A stretch of DNA of 64,000 nucleotides from Glandiceps talaboti (GCF_964340395.1 NC_135555.1:366001-430000); one strand, 5' to 3'. Shown: positions 11,264-25,792, numbered from the stretch's first letter. Numbers and translations are program-made. Notes: generated from the letters alone by a model not told the origin.

Positions 11264-14200
11264 CCAAGGGTCAAGTCAATAATAGTAGCTATTAATGTTT
11301 GACAATACAAAAAGAGTTTAGAATTGTCTGAGGGGTCTTGCCCTATTCACATATGTAACTAAACCTAACTATAACTCCCTAGTAGTGCAGCATGTTGTGC
11401 ATTTAGTCCACTGTTATTAATTCCTATCCCTACAAATAGCAGAATAATCAATAGATTGGCCGTAGCAATTTGAGACGTTTATAGATATTGACCAGAGCAA
11501 ACCAATACGTAATTTAGCTTATATAATTATTATTTGAGTCGGTATCACAGAATAATGGAATCGTGAAAAATGTACCTTTGCAACAATTGTTCAGCTTTCA
11601 GTGACTGTAATACTTTACATCGACACAAAACATCCTTTATGTGTTTGAGATTTACTCTAAAATACACACAAGCTAAGAGCTAGTATTTATCCTAAACAAC
11701 TCATTGTGTACTCCCCTCTCTTCAACTTATATTCCATCGAAACTAATTTTTAAATTGAATTTCCCTTTCTATGATAGCCAGGAAGTGCTTTTACTCGCTT
11801 GAAATGTCGGGAAATTAGTGGTAAATCCATGTTTTTTTATGTATAGGAATAGACAAATCTACTCGGCTTTACTAAATAATGTATAGAAAATGGACAAATC
11901 CACCTGGCTTTGCTAAATGGAAAGAAGCACATTATGGTCGTATGGTTATCACCGTTAATGTCTTCCCTTGGTTCTTTGTTTAGGAATGGGTCAGAAATAA
12001 AATACGCCCAATAAACATTCAGTCACCACTTTACGGCTGTCTGGTAATGTGTTACTAATTAAAAGATATATTAATGTCACTGATGTCTTTCATGCTGTTA
12101 TTTACATCCATATATTTTGATATAATACTAGTGTCTGAAGAGAAATCGAAAACATCTTCAAGAAGCTAAGTTGATAATTGTAAGAATTCTTTGAAATTAA
12201 ATCTGCCACGTACTGATAGATTGTTCTCCCTCCTCACAACACGTCAAATATTGATATGAACAACAAATACACACTATTGTGTTTGTGCTAAGAAACGTAG
12301 AGGAAAACATTTCTTTCGTATGATTTTGTACCATGTGTAAATTTTCATATACTTTGCAGGTTTGGGCGTGAACGCCGATAAAGACAGAATATAAGTAACA
12401 ATGTATTGTACGATTCCTTCTGATCAATGATATCCATTAACACTACTTAAAGTTGGTCAAATTTCTGCAAGTCGTCGACGTTAATAAAGGGATATTTGTG
12501 TTTTGAATCAAGGAATACCCTTACGTACTCATTAGAGGTTAAGCATATTTCGACGACGTTTGCATACATAGAGGAAAAAACATTATATCAGGTATACAGA
12601 TTCCAAATTTGATAAACAAGAGGCTTTTAGCATTTGATGCTGTAGACAAATCGTTCAACATTTACATTGTTGAGTAAACAGTATTGGGATGCATTATACC
12701 ATATACCAACTGAAAAGCTAGATATGTGAAAACTGTTGAAAAAAACATCTTAGTCATCATTGTATCATGGTCCTGTGGATGTATTTTTAGCTGCAGTTGA
12801 CTGTAGCATCCATTTAAATTGTCGACTTTTGGTGACAAGCGGATGTACACTTATGACAGGGGGTATTGACAACTAGTATCTCGCTAATGGTTTACAGATG
12901 ACATATTAATGCAATGTAGTCATTTATACCTCCAATTCACACTGCTGTATAAGGAAAGACATGTGCAAGTGACTGTCCCTTTGTTATCTGAAACTCTTTT
13001 GTTTGGCTAAGATAATGAGAAAAATTGTAATGGCCCTCATTCACGTGTACAACTTGGGGCGTCGATGGGTAGTCAGTCAGTCATTATATTACATTTGCGT
13101 GATGTCAAATTTGCTTTATAGTAACCACCAAATATTATCATAAAGGCTGTGAACATAAACTCGTAACATGAGTTATTCCGACAAACTATATGAATAACAA
13201 GAATCATAGGTTAGCATTCAGCACCATTACATCATAATGGCTTAGTAATTTAATAAGTTGCATTACCTTACCTTTCATATGCAGTTTCCATCTATAGAAT
13301 GTTAAAGTGCCAAAACAGATAATTCATCAGATAGTTTGCAACTAGTTTTCACAAGTACCTGGTCAACGCTTCATCGATTTTTCGATATACAAATATCAAA
13401 GTGTGTTCGACATTGCTATTGAATATAAATAGATGTTTGTATAACTCATGCTCTATGTACAAATATTACAAGGGGAAGCCTGGGAACACTTGAACATTTG
13501 CTAGACATGTCAAAGCTAGGCAATGACTTAACATATTAATGAGACAGCCAGTTTTTATACAGTAACCTTTAATGATTTTAGCTTACATCAAGTAAAACAA
13601 GAAGATAAAATAAACATTTTATATGGAGCCATGTCTGATTGTGTTTCAGGATTAGACACTCTATGTCCATCTGAAAACAGATCTTGATGAATAGAAAGCT
13701 TAGATTGAATAAATATACAAATAAAAACTAAACAATGAGTTAAATTTTAGTTTTCTAGGGGGAATGAGGTCAATTACCATGACATTCTTGTAAAATGTGA
13801 TAAAACATGTACAACCATCTCAGCTTTATAGTTTTCTATTTCTATAACACAAAATTAAACGTTAATGGGCCTGATTCTATAACGCATAATACACCTAATA
13901 AAGTCTCTAAACGCACACATATGTCAATCTACCGTTGATACCAGATTTAATGCACATAAACAGGCAAAATTTACAATATTGATCATATCTTATAGTACGA
14001 TAAACCTCAACAAATAAAAAAATGGCATAGAAGCATTTAGTATAGAATATTTGCTTGAACGAAGTGTTATAAAAAGGAATGAGATGGATGAACGTTAAGA
14101 AAGTAAATATAGGTTTACTAACTAAAAGAAGATATTACACTACTGAGAGGACGTGTGGCAGTGGAGTGTCATATTGTCTATTAATCGTAAAGGTTGTAGT

Positions 14201-15180
14201 AATTTAAAAACAACAACAACCGCAAAAAAAAAAAAAATAAAGTAAGAGAACACTAGTATGAAATTTCTGTATACTACATAATGTATATTATAGTAAATGC
14301 AATGCGGATCGATGTGTTATCGCTGTCACAACCGCAGGGCGACCATTATCACAGGAAACTCTTTAAAGAAAACGACAGTCCACGCTTTTGAGAAAGTTAA
14401 GACAGGATTTTAGACTTAATGATGCGAAAATCGTGGTAACACCAGGTTGATTATGTACATATTTGTTTTTATAGTAGCTAGGGTTTTCATCATCCAGTGC
14501 CTATAGTGAGGATTCCTTAATGCTATTGCAACGAAGACCATTTCGAAGGACCTGTGTTGATTGTAATGAAGGCTTTAAAACCGTTGCTGATTATCTACAG
14601 TTAAGAAGTCACCTGTTTTATAAGTAACTATCAAGCAGTTAAATCAAACATATATCATCAATTCTATTAATATCTACCCTGAGTTTTACGAATGTTATCT
14701 CTTTGGACACCTTTTGTTATCAGATTTGTTGAAGTTGGGTATCATCAGTATATACCCAAACCTTTACCATACATATATAGGTATCACCTGAATAAATTGT
14801 CACCGTGCTTACAAGTCTATTGGGAGTTAAAGGTGTAGTACAATATCGGCCTTATGATGCCAACGTTTTATTCATTCAAGGCACGATCACATTAGTACTT
14901 AAATAAAGACTGACTCATACCAAGGAATCTAACACGGTTAACCAGAAACTTGCTATAACTATTGCCTAGGGTGTAGGAGATGAGAATATTCCAAGAGTTG
15001 ATTTCATCTGGCGGCAAACTAGTGGAACTGGTGTACTATGATTTGGACGTAAAGAGTGGCTCAACGACCACGATGTCTCTATCCAATTTGCATATGTGAA
15101 AGTATAACTTAATAGGCAGCATAGATGAGAACCGCAAATCCTTGCAGCTTTGTATCTAGTATGTTACAAATACCAACCAA
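11263..15180. other. No gene seen
   Basis: Nearly 4 kb without coding character. The only point of note is a 23-bp match at 11709-11731 to the sequence before the 10.66-kb AT tract. Confidence 0.5.
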
Positions 15181-15635
15181 AATTTGCATTGTGTTTCCTG
15201 TCTACTTAGTGCACTGTAGCCTATATTTACTTTAGCTTGCTTTCATAAAAACTGAAAATTGTATCATTTTGAATAATACTAGTCTAGTACATGTGTGTGA
15301 CACCATTACAAATTCTTAGCCTAATCCAAAGCTATTGGTGTTACAAATGTCAGTCATTCTGTTACTCATTCAGTTTGTCTTGGTAAAACTGTGTGAATTG
15401 ATTTTGTAGGCAGTAATACTGAAAGAATCATTATAGTTTATTTTGTGTCTGTTATTCTAACTTTATAGTAAGTGACACGATTTGAATAACAACTTGGGAA
15501 GAATTGCAACCCCTTTTGAATATTCGTAGGAGTACCTTTATCACGAATAACACGACACATCGACTAATTAACTGACTTCTGTACGTAATTTGAATATACA
15601 GGGCTTCTAAACATCACCATTTCTCTGTAAATATG
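15181..15635. repeat. 455-bp repeat, copy 1
   Basis: Matches 19704-20158 in the same orientation and at equal length with two mismatches seen by eye (15309 a/g and 15501 g/a). The ends are sharp on both sides, no terminal inverted repeat is evident and no open frame is conserved. Nature unknown: a short interspersed element or a recent segmental copy. Confidence 0.85.
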
Positions 15636-15858
15636 TATATAGATTGCAAATGTTTTTGTGTACATGTATTTGGCAAAGATATTCATAGTTAAGTATAGAC
15701 CGGCGTAACCGTCATTATGGATGTTGACATTCTTAATGTTGTCATACTCAAATCATTATAAACTTATTGTTCTGAGGTTCATACCATTTATAGAACTGAA
15801 TAGTTATACTGTTGAGGATAACGCAAGCTGGTACATGATATATAATTACATCTCAGTA

Positions 15859-15930
15859 ACAAACAAACAAAATAAATAAATAAATAACAATGAATGAATG
15901 GATAAATAAATAAATAGATAGATAAATAAA
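15859..15930. repeat. (AAAT)n / (GAAT)n tract
   Basis: Imperfect tetranucleotide tract of AAAC, AAAT, GAAT and GATA units. Confidence 0.85.
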
Positions 15931-18900
15931 ACATTAGTCTCAAACAAGGAAAATATGAACTACAAATACAATTTGCAACTCTATTCTTGTGTGTGATTTT
16001 TTTTTCGAATCATCCATTTTTTATGGCTCAATGCTGTATGTTTTCTTGTCTCTATCTTCATCATCTATGTTCATCATCTATAATCATAAGCACGTAAATT
16101 AGTTTGAAACACTCAGGAATTTTATATGAGGGATTGTATCTAAAATATTTCACTCAATACAGTATGGAATGATGCTTTCATGTCAATTTCGCTGTAAGGA
16201 ATTACTGCAAAAAAGTAATATGGACTTACAGCGATTACAAAGTGAACTACAATTAAAGGCATACATTTTCGAAGAATGTTTATATTACCATTTACAGAAG
16301 TAGATTGCAAACGTAGTAAAGCGATGAATTGCAAGTGAAGTATTATGTTAGACAGTGGTCAAGTGTTAGCTAAAATACTTATCGATTCTCAGCTGTCATT
16401 TTTACGAAATATGATCTTGCAGTTTTATGCTGTCAAATAAAAACCCTGCTGGGGTGAGGGGCCAAATGTTTACCCATAGTTCAACAAATACAGAACTTGT
16501 GTAACGACAAGCTTTATATAAAAAAGCCATCAGAGTGGTGTACTACATCAACTTAGATTAAAAATTAAGTTTACATTTCCCTTCAATATTCTTTGTGATT
16601 AATCCATTGATATAAAACTATAATATGCAAAGTAGTATATATCATACATTCAGTGATGGTATCTTGAACCGTGTGTCAAATGTCTATTCATTAATTTCAC
16701 TCCTTAAGTGTTACATCGCCTAGACAATACAAATATAACTTTAGATAACCTAACAAACGAAGAATAAAAAGATTTTTTTTAAAAGAGTGTTTCAGTCCAT
16801 TGTGAAGAAAACGTACTCCTTGCAGGCGTCGGAGCGACGGTCAATTGTACAAAGGGCCTGTGAGAATGTGACGTGTTATGATATTAGGGCACTATTAGAC
16901 GCCATATAATATCTCGTGCTGTTATGTAGCAAAATTTAGCTTTCAGCCTCGGGAAATACAGTGTAGCAGTGCTACGTAAACGCCCTCGGGTAACAGTTCT
17001 AGATGTCTCATAGCTTCCTCATAGCCAGACAATAAGGGTTAATTCATATAACTTTGCCTAGGATATGTGCAAGTGAATGATTTACACTGGTTAATTCTAT
17101 TCTACTCTAACGTAACTTTATACTTTCTATTATCTAGTGTAAAGTTTATCAAATTCGTTAAGCTACAATGTTCTTTACATAATACACGGATCCATATAAT
17201 TTGAATTAAATAAATGATTATGGCATCTACTTTTAAAAGTTATACTATCTCTCGAAAGCACATGGACATTCGTGTTCAGGAGTTAAAAGTGTCTTTTATG
17301 GATTGTTAACAAGATCGTTTTGATTTTTCAATGTTTAACCGCGTTGCCAATTATGATGGCCCATACACGGAAAGTTAACGCAATTACTGTAATTGCAATA
17401 GTATGTGAGTCAATCTCGTCATATGACAATCGCTTTTTCATTCGGTTTGGCAGCTTGCCAAGATATATTAGGCATTAAATAGGAAAATTAACAGGGCTGT
17501 TATTTGTTGCGAAATGTGCTTTAAAATAGACTTGACAAAGATCTGAAGAAATTAATAATAATATGACGTCATAACCGGTGTGAAATTATGAATTTAATGA
17601 CAGTAATTGCTTTAAGACTCATTCTAAATATCCGATTATCAGCAATTGAATTCATCGCATAATGGTTGTCCCAATTCGCTTGTACAAAATTATGTATTAT
17701 TATCATATTAATGTGACACTGAATAAGCAGTATCTGAAATTTAGAAAATAGTGACATCCAATTTGTGAATTTTCTCAATATTAGCACACAATAAAACTCA
17801 GAAAACACTCTCAAATGTATGAACTCAATCTTCACCGCAACGTTGAAAATATTAGCGTAGAAATTTGTTTCTACACATGCTGACTTCCGAAGTCATGGTG
17901 GCTCTTTAATTTCATGACGTTTCTGATGCCATGTATTTCTTACACTGTGCAAATATTTGTTTATGGAAGTATATCTACATACGTTGATGGTACACACCGT
18001 GTAGTCCAATGTTATATTGCATATGACTGCATATGTGTTGATGGTATTTCCTATTGATGCATTGGTCTTCCATGCAATTGATAATGCTGTTCATTCCCCT
18101 CAAAGTAAATTGCAAACAAGGTCTCGTATTAGGGAATAAAATTACAAAGCCAACTCAATCATACAGAACAAAAGGGTATACAATCACATGTTCTTTATTT
18201 TAGGTCACAAAAGTATATTGTATAAGCATGTTGTATTCATTGACAAATTCATGAGAAAAGTGAAGACGGGTATATTTCTAAGATACTCAATTTGCTAATC
18301 GTTTGAATGGCAATATAAACATTTATTTGATATGTTAAATTTTCACTTTTTATGCAAGTCAGTCAGTCCTCGGTGGTATAAGCTATGTTAACACAGACGG
18401 AATGCAGTCCATTACGAGAATCAACATTACACACATGTGCTGGTGATTACTGAATGAAAAGCTATAGTGACATTTTATTTCAAAACTGCACTTTTTCAGC
18501 TGTCACTATAAGATATTAAAGGTGATCAATGGCAGATTTTTCTTACTTTATAAGGTTACTATTATGACTTTAGATACGTTGCTTTTGATGTGAAAAGAGT
18601 GCCACATCATAACTAACATTGAAAATCTATATTACAAAGGATTTATTGCCTTATATAATGTTTGGTTTATCTGCAACAAAACATTGTTCATGAGTATGGG
18701 TTTATACAAATACACACGGTTGACCTTCAGTTACAAATGATGAGAAATCATCATCTGTCAAACGTCGATATCTTGTTCATCCGCTGTTGAGCAATTCCTA
18801 AAGATTAAACATTAAACTGTATCAGTGTGAATACCCCATCCCATCCACGCTGTCTCAACTGCATGAACTTTGAACTGTGATAGAACATTTTAATGATGAC

Positions 18901-19084
18901 ATCTTATATTTCGTCATTTATTGTATTGCATCAATGTGTTGTTGATGATCTACCACGGTATAGATAATAAATCATAAGATAACTAATCTATTTCCTGGTA
19001 AGCATGCATTGAATCAATGCTATGGAAGCTATGAAAGATGATGTCCTTAATGGTAGCTATGAAAGATATTGTCATAATTATCAT

Positions 19085-19175
19085 CACATCATATCATATC
19101 ATATCATGACACCATATCACACACCACACCACACCACACCACACCACACTTCAATACAACGCAACGCAACGCAAC
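19085..19175. repeat. Compound pentanucleotide tract
   Basis: Consecutive (ATATC)n, (CCACA)n and (CGCAA)n blocks. Confidence 0.9.
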
Positions 19176-19703
19176 CAACACAAAACATCATCTAGCTTCC
19201 TAATCTTGTGATTTTCGAAAAAAGAAGGACTCATGCGACGATCGAACGACTAATGTACTTTTTAATATCAGTATTAAATCATGGTATGATTTTGCTCTAA
19301 TTGCAATAAATGCCTACGGCTAATAGTAACTAGTTATTGTCATATAGGGCAACAAATTTGTCGTTAATGTACATTTAAATTACCACCAGCCTTTGTGTTT
19401 TGCCTTTTACCGTAACCACACTTGAATAATGGTGTCTAATGTCGCAATTTGCCACTTCCAAGTTACACCTTTTAACGACAGTATAATGATAAAGACTTCA
19501 AGAGACAAGTTCAACTTTTTTTCTAGGTGCGCGTCACGATTTATTGTTGCTAGGTGTGTCATGATTACAGCTGATTCATGATACTGAAATTATATATAAT
19601 TTGTACCAAAAGTGTGTGGCTGTATAATAAATGGTGGTATTGATTCGACGTTGTGTACACGCTCTAAGAATGACATCGTTCTTGACTGGTACTAGTAGAT
19701 TTC

Positions 19704-20158
19704 AATTTGCATTGTGTTTCCTGTCTACTTAGTGCACTGTAGCCTATATTTACTTTAGCTTGCTTTCATAAAAACTGAAAATTGTATCATTTTGAATAAT
19801 ACTAGTCTAGTACATGTGTGTGACACCATTGCAAATTCTTAGCCTAATCCAAAGCTATTGGTGTTACAAATGTCAGTCATTCTGTTACTCATTCAGTTTG
19901 TCTTGGTAAAACTGTGTGAATTGATTTTGTAGGCAGTAATACTGAAAGAATCATTATAGTTTATTTTGTGTCTGTTATTCTAACTTTATAGTAAGTGACA
20001 CGATTTGAATAACAACTTGGGAAAAATTGCAACCCCTTTTGAATATTCGTAGGAGTACCTTTATCACGAATAACACGACACATCGACTAATTAACTGACT
20101 TCTGTACGTAATTTGAATATACAGGGCTTCTAAACATCACCATTTCTCTGTAAATATG
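19704..20158. repeat. 455-bp repeat, copy 2
   Basis: Second copy of the element at 15181-15635, 4.5 kb downstream and in direct orientation. Flanking sequences differ completely at both ends. The near identity in an otherwise diverged region indicates recent duplication or transposition. Confidence 0.85.
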
Positions 20159-21689
20159 GATTATTCGATACAAAGACGTCAACAATTGATTTTTTCCGTA
20201 GGTTAAAATATCGCCTGTGGCAGAAAAACGTTAGATATAGATCGAAAACAAACAAATCACAATAAAAAAATTTCCAGAAATTCGTAGTTTCATCGACATA
20301 AAAATGTAACTTTCACAGATTTTCAATATTCTAATATGATACAATGTAATGTAATGTAAGTTTAATGTCTCATGCATAAAAGCATTGACATTTATAAAGT
20401 TGACTACAGCAGGCAATGTCGATAGTTGTATACTGTGTATAAATTGGTTTAGTTTGCCCGTAGGCTTAAACAACATGACGGTGATGAAGAGAAAAACAAA
20501 ACTCTGTCGAAAGCTTCTGTGTCATTACTGTAAATATTTTATCAATGAATTCTAACAGCCTAATCTCAGGAGACCACGTGGACAGGTATTTGTATTACCG
20601 GGTCAAGCTCCTGGTCAAAACAGAATAGTAGAGTATAAAATAATTGTCCTTTATTGTATCAGTAATTTATCTTTACTACTGACCTGTCATCTTAAAGCAG
20701 TTACTCTTAGTTTCCTCATGACGTTACATATTTCATCTATCGCTTGTTCGATCAAATATAAAATTGTCGTAGAATGACGATTTTATTGAAGAAAATGAAC
20801 TAACTGTAGTCAGCTTTCCTTTAGCATTGCCTGCTTTACTTACCCATTGCTGTGCGTGCGTGGTTGAGCTAACCGTGTTACCGCATTGGTTGATGTAAAG
20901 TCAAGTGATAAAGAGCCCAAAGTACCAGGAAGACAGAAAAGGGGATAGTTTGTTGTGTAAATGCTAGTGTCAATAGGGTATCAAAGTACAGAATTTAATC
21001 AAGAATAGCGGTTTAGTATTCCTTCTGAAAAATCCCATAGGTCCAATCAAATCCCATTGATAACAAAGTATTCCCCAATGAAGGTGGATTTAATGTATCA
21101 CAGAATGTCTTCTTTCCTATGGGATCTTACTTCTGTTAACTGTCTACAAAAAGTAAAGTATATTAGAATGAAATTTCCTTGAGGGTATCAGTGATATCTA
21201 GCAATATCATAAAAAGTATTAGTTTCTAAACATAACCTCTTCGTAGATGAGACTTTGAGTCGTGTAGTTTCGCATCACAATGGGACATATAAGAGATTAT
21301 ATTCTTCGCTACGGGTCCGTTGTATGCTGAACTCGACTCAAATAAAACGTCGTAATCTGAAGCAAAATACCAGCGGCTAGGGCAATAACACATTAACTAT
21401 TTATTTTCTCTAGATGGTGGTTTAAGGTAGTCTTTGAACACAGCAGTCTTTGGCTGATATGGAATTTCGTCTAGCAGATATCGACGAGTAATTACTTACT
21501 AATATAAACAAATCATACATACTCAAGAAACTTGGTGAAAAAGGGATAATAACTTAAAACTATATAAGTGTCCACAGGGATGAGTAATTGGTATTTAACG
21601 TGGATTTAATGAATAAAGCAAGTTGTATTTTTAAAACAACAGAACACTAAGGTACTTCAGAGGTAGTGATATTGGCATAGCAACATGTC

Positions 21690-21748
<59 letters not shown>

Positions 21749-22089
21749 ATCTGTATGTGTGTATACGCGTGTATGTACGTGTGTGTGTATATTTAAACAA
21801 TTTAAAGTAAAAAACCACCAGATCAATTGCCTTGGTATCACCATGGGAGCATTACTTAGGATGTGTAGATGAATATGATCGCATCAGAGATGTGCGTTTT
21901 GGGTAATTTTCTTTTATTTTTGGTCAAAAATCGTTCACTTCAAAACTATTGGACAGATTGAGCTGATTAATGATGATGCAACTTGGGATATGTATATGTA
22001 GAAGTAATCATGACGTGATGATCCCATCAGTGATATCCGAATTAAGTCTAATTATTTATATTTTCGTCAAAAACTTATATCTTGAACAC
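20159..22089. other. No gene seen
   Basis: AT-rich DNA with one TG-rich microsatellite. No coding motif on either strand. Confidence 0.5.
21689..21790. repeat. (GTGTAT)n / (TG)n tract
   Basis: Hexanucleotide GTGTAT units running into pure TG and back to mixed GTGTAT/GTGTAC. Confidence 0.93.
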
Positions 22090-23170
22090 TACCTGGCGAA
22101 CAGGGATAGACTTTGGTGAGAACATTTCAGGAGGCGTTATTCTCAGGCTGCATATATTTTGCAAAACATATTGACACAACGGCCCAAACAGCCATGACCA
22201 CGCCCATAGCAACAGCCACATTCCAGTTTATTTTGCAAAGATAACAATATTCGTGGGTGGACAGTAAATAAATATATTTACAAATGTTTGCAAATATGCC
22301 CAGCAACAAGACCATGCCCTTAGCAATAGTCAACCGATGGTGTATATTGGAAGATAACAGGGATGGTTAAGTGGATAAAGTAAAAAAAATGTATGCAAAC
22401 ATGCCTAGCAACAAGACCACGCCCACAGAAACAGTAAAATGGTGGTGTTATTGCATGTAGGAATTGGCTTGATTTTGATAATTGACCTTGAAGGTCAGGT
22501 CAAGTTCAAAGTTCAAGGTCTTAAAAGGAAGCTAGTACCTGATTGTATATAGGGATAGACACCTGAATGAAGTATCTACGTATTATATTTTTTAGTTTTT
22601 AAATCCAAATATGGCCTTTTAGTCAAATATGCATGTATCGCAAAACAAAATGACGTGCATATGTACCACATGATATATCATGTATGTGCCCGGCATGAAT
22701 AGCATATTGCATGACTGTCTGAAAAATGCCGCGGACGGACGAACAGACGGACGGGCGGACAGAGCCCATTGTAATTGCAACGGCGGGGGGGGGGGGGTCT
22801 AAAACCTGGGATGGGTAGGTATGTGGATAAACTTAAGAAGTGATAACAAGATTACACACATAGCAACAACCAAATGGTTGTGCATATTGCAAATATAACA
22901 ACAGGGCTGGTGAGACAAGTGGATAAATATAAAAAAGTGAATACATGCCTACCTAGCAACAAAACTAATCGCAAAAATCAAAAGATGGTGTATATGGCAT
23001 AGATATGTACAGGGGAAGTTAGACAAGTAGACAGACATTCAAAAATGACATATAGTCATCCAGCAACTAAGAAAATGCACATAGTGGCAATAACATAATG
23101 GTGCAACTTGCAAGGGCAATAACAAGGATAGATTGACATTTGGATACATATTTGCATCATTGCAAACTAT
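22090..23170. repeat. Degenerate ~115-bp repeat array
   Basis: Successive copies carry GCAACAAGACCACGCCCA-like and GGTGTATATTGCA-like segments and GTGGATAAA joints (near 22190, 22310, 22410, 22850, 22960, 23070), interrupted at about 22450-22795 by other repeat DNA. A related single copy lies near 125-250. A minus-strand open frame at 22127-22333 is a by-product of these units. Confidence 0.65.
22471..22525. other. Cluster of AAGGTCA-type half-sites inside a repeat
   Basis: TTGACCTTGAAGGTCA at 22482 followed by GGTCAAGTTCAAAGTTCAAG and GTC gives several overlapping nuclear-receptor-type half-sites in direct and inverted arrangement. It sits in repeat DNA away from any exon, so a regulatory role here is unproven. 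Confidence 0.4.
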
Positions 23171-23353
23171 ACAGTTATGCTAAAACGCCATGGGTGCTAT
23201 TTTTTATATGTTTTCTACTTGAAAAGAAATTGTGAAACAACATGACCAAGTCCATTTGTGTAACTCAGTTTAACGAAAAATGTTTTATACATCCAGACTT
23301 CTTCATACTTTGCCCAAGTTTGATTTTGTATGAAATATAGTAAGTTATATACG

Positions 23354-23356
<3 letters not shown>

Positions 23357-23413
<57 letters not shown>
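23357..23413. repeat. (CA)n microsatellite
   Basis: About 28 uninterrupted CA units. Confidence 0.97.
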
Positions 23414-23417
<4 letters not shown>

Positions 23418-23486
23418 CCCACTCTAACACAGAAAGTTACACGCACATCAGACACAGATAGAGACAGAATGAATGAATACACATAT

Positions 23487-23586
23487 ATGTTATATTATAT
23501 TTTATTATACTATATTATATTATATTATATTATACATTACATTACATTACATTACATTACATTACATTACATTACATTACATTACA
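23487..23586. repeat. (TATAT)n then (ATTAC)n pentanucleotide tract
   Basis: TATAT/TTATA units give way at about 23533 to ten or more perfect ATTAC units. Confidence 0.94.
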
Positions 23587-25393
23587 TCATATAATCAATG
23601 AATGTATAGATCTACACACATCATAATATGTAACTGTAACAACAGATCGAATGGGCGAGTCGCCGATTGATGGGTAACCTCTTCAAGGTATTTTTTTACC
23701 GAGTACTTTCTGTGTACGTTCACTTAATGATTTGTTAACACTGGATATTGAAATATACTAGGATGAATTGGTATACGACAGGAAACTTATTCATTTATAA
23801 TACTCGACGGAAGACAGAAAACTAAGAGTGAATGCAGAAAGGAAACCTCTGCACATTAGTTACTTAATTTTCTTTATCCAACCAGACATATAGTGATTGA
23901 TTCCTTATTATTTAATTATTTTCCAACCACTTACCGGTTTTCACTGTTGGATACAAGTGCACGACGAGAAAATCGTGATATGTTCATTGAATAGGAAATC
24001 TCAGTTTTTGCAAACCTATCAATAAATATACATTCAATCCGTAGGCTGTAAATATATCTAGAAATGGCAGACTAACCCTTGCCCGACATATTTAATAGTT
24101 AAAACATCATTTCCACCTCTTTCTTTTTGCAAAACTGTACAAATCAGCCGCTTTCATCTCCAAAATAAAAGAGGCACGTTTGCAACTACGTATACAATTA
24201 CATCTTTTGCCTTCTTGGGAGCAATTTTCATTTAATCGTAAGTTGCATCATCAATACTATTGGCATAGAGTATATGCTTAGATACAAAATTCCTATTCCA
24301 GTCTAAAGTTATAGCAGCGATGAAAAATCTTAGGAAAGCTGTAAACGCCACGGAATTTTGCAATGGGTTCAGTTGAAAACGGCAACACTCTTTCATAATT
24401 TGTGCGCTATAGCCTACGTTTCTTATAGACCGCCATCGTAAAATACTAGAATATAGACAGGTAACCGTTTTAATAACTAAATTCTCGTGCAATCTAAGAC
24501 GTTGTCGCTTGATGTAGCATATTCACTTGGTATGTATACTCTGCCAAGCTCTGTCCAATGTCTATAAATAACTAGAAAATGCTTTCTTTCTTGAAACATG
24601 TCATGCCAATTCATCTGTTCGGTAAAGCTAGGTATACAAATTTAGTCATTTGTGGGCGGTTGATATTTTAAAACACTTTGAGAGTGAAAAAAAAGACAAA
24701 TCCTTCCTTTAAATTAAATTGATAATTTCCTTTTATCCTTCAAAATTTTGCAAACCCAACAGTATTCTATGGAATTTACAGTCATCTACATTGTTAGTAT
24801 AGCATCCTCGACTTGTAAACTTTAAAGTTTCCTGTACATTTTCAGACGAGTGGGTGGAGTTTCTCTCACATTACTAAAAGCTCATAATGTTTTCAGGATG
24901 ATCGTCATCACTTGATTCATGGTGCGATCTTACAAAGTATTTACATACAAGGATTTTAGAATGCAATGATTTGAATGCATCCCCTGTTGCTTGAATGTTA
25001 CATGCCCACCTTGTGTGTATTGTCATAGTCACGTTTCGTAAAATTGCCTATATAGAAGGTTGGTTGTTGTTTTTACGCTTGTTTGATAAATTTCCTTTCG
25101 TTTTAGGGTTTATCATTTTAATTTCCGCCATCCTACGTTTCTCGAGAAAACCCCCAATTAAAGTGATAAATAAATAAAAGACGAATTTTAACAGAAGATG
25201 CGGCAACCATTGTTCAAATCAAACAGCTGAAAATACTAGTAAAGACAGTAAGGTTAAGATTACACGTACATATTAATATCCGTCACGTGTGACCATTGGG
25301 TTGACATCCCAACCAATCTATTGGTTTTATGGAATAGCTAAATGGAACGCAACCATGCCTAAATAGAGTTTGTATGATTTCTCTATTTCTCAG
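23587..25393. other. Upstream intron or 5' flank of the receptor gene
   Basis: The last stretch before the first recognised exon. No Reeler N-terminal motif was found. The minus-strand frame at 24232-24492 (86 codons) has no recognisable motif. Confidence 0.45.
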
Positions 25394-25631
25394 TTCGTGT
25401 ATACAGTAATATCAATGACGGCTCAGTCCAGGGGTTCGTTATATCTGCATTGGGAAGAGATGGCCAATTTGCAGGGAATTTTACCAGTCCACTCCTGTCT
25501 AACACTAGTGAAATTGAAAGCTGTGGAAACATGAATATAATATCTTACATCGGTACTGTGGATTCAGATGGAGTAATTGTATACTGGCAAATTGATGCTG
25601 ACGTCCACGGGTTAGGATGTGTAGAATTTAG
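25394..25631 (+). CDS. Exon 1 seen: middle of Reeler domain
   Basis: Residues 1-78 plus a split codon. The acceptor is the CAG ending at 25393 after a pyrimidine-rich run; the donor is GTAAGG at 25632. The translation has the Reeler pattern: a strand ending in QGF, then GRDGQFAGNF, a CGNMN cysteine, and later VIVYWQID and GLGCVEF, matching the family's GF...G.F...W...G.v.F spacing. It begins with the last two bases of a codon, so an upstream coding exon must exist with the family's GAP..C and P.H motifs. Exon ends in phase 2. The domain call rests on motif recognition by eye. Confidence 0.82.
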
Positions 25632-25753
25632 GTAAGGTTAAAGAATGAATACAATAGATGACGTGTATATAAAATGCAATAGAAGTATGTATTTATGTAT
25701 GTGTGTATGTATGTATGTATGTATGTATGTATGTATGTATGTATGTATGTATG

Positions 25754-25792
<39 letters not shown>

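Larger units (their letters stand above)
15636..19703. other. No gene seen; slightly GC-richer patch at 16800-17000
   Basis: 16825-16910 has a short open stretch after a CAG with two cysteines, but I could not relate it to the Reeler N-terminus or another family. The rest is AT-rich and non-coding. Confidence 0.45.

Noticed and set aside
16825-16910. Candidate small exon after TTGCAG with two cysteines
   Set aside because: The sequence does not match the Reeler N-terminal pattern and no donor in the required phase was found.
22127-22333. Minus-strand 68-codon frame with hydrophobic segments
   Set aside because: It lies across degenerate repeat units and has no similarity to a known membrane protein.
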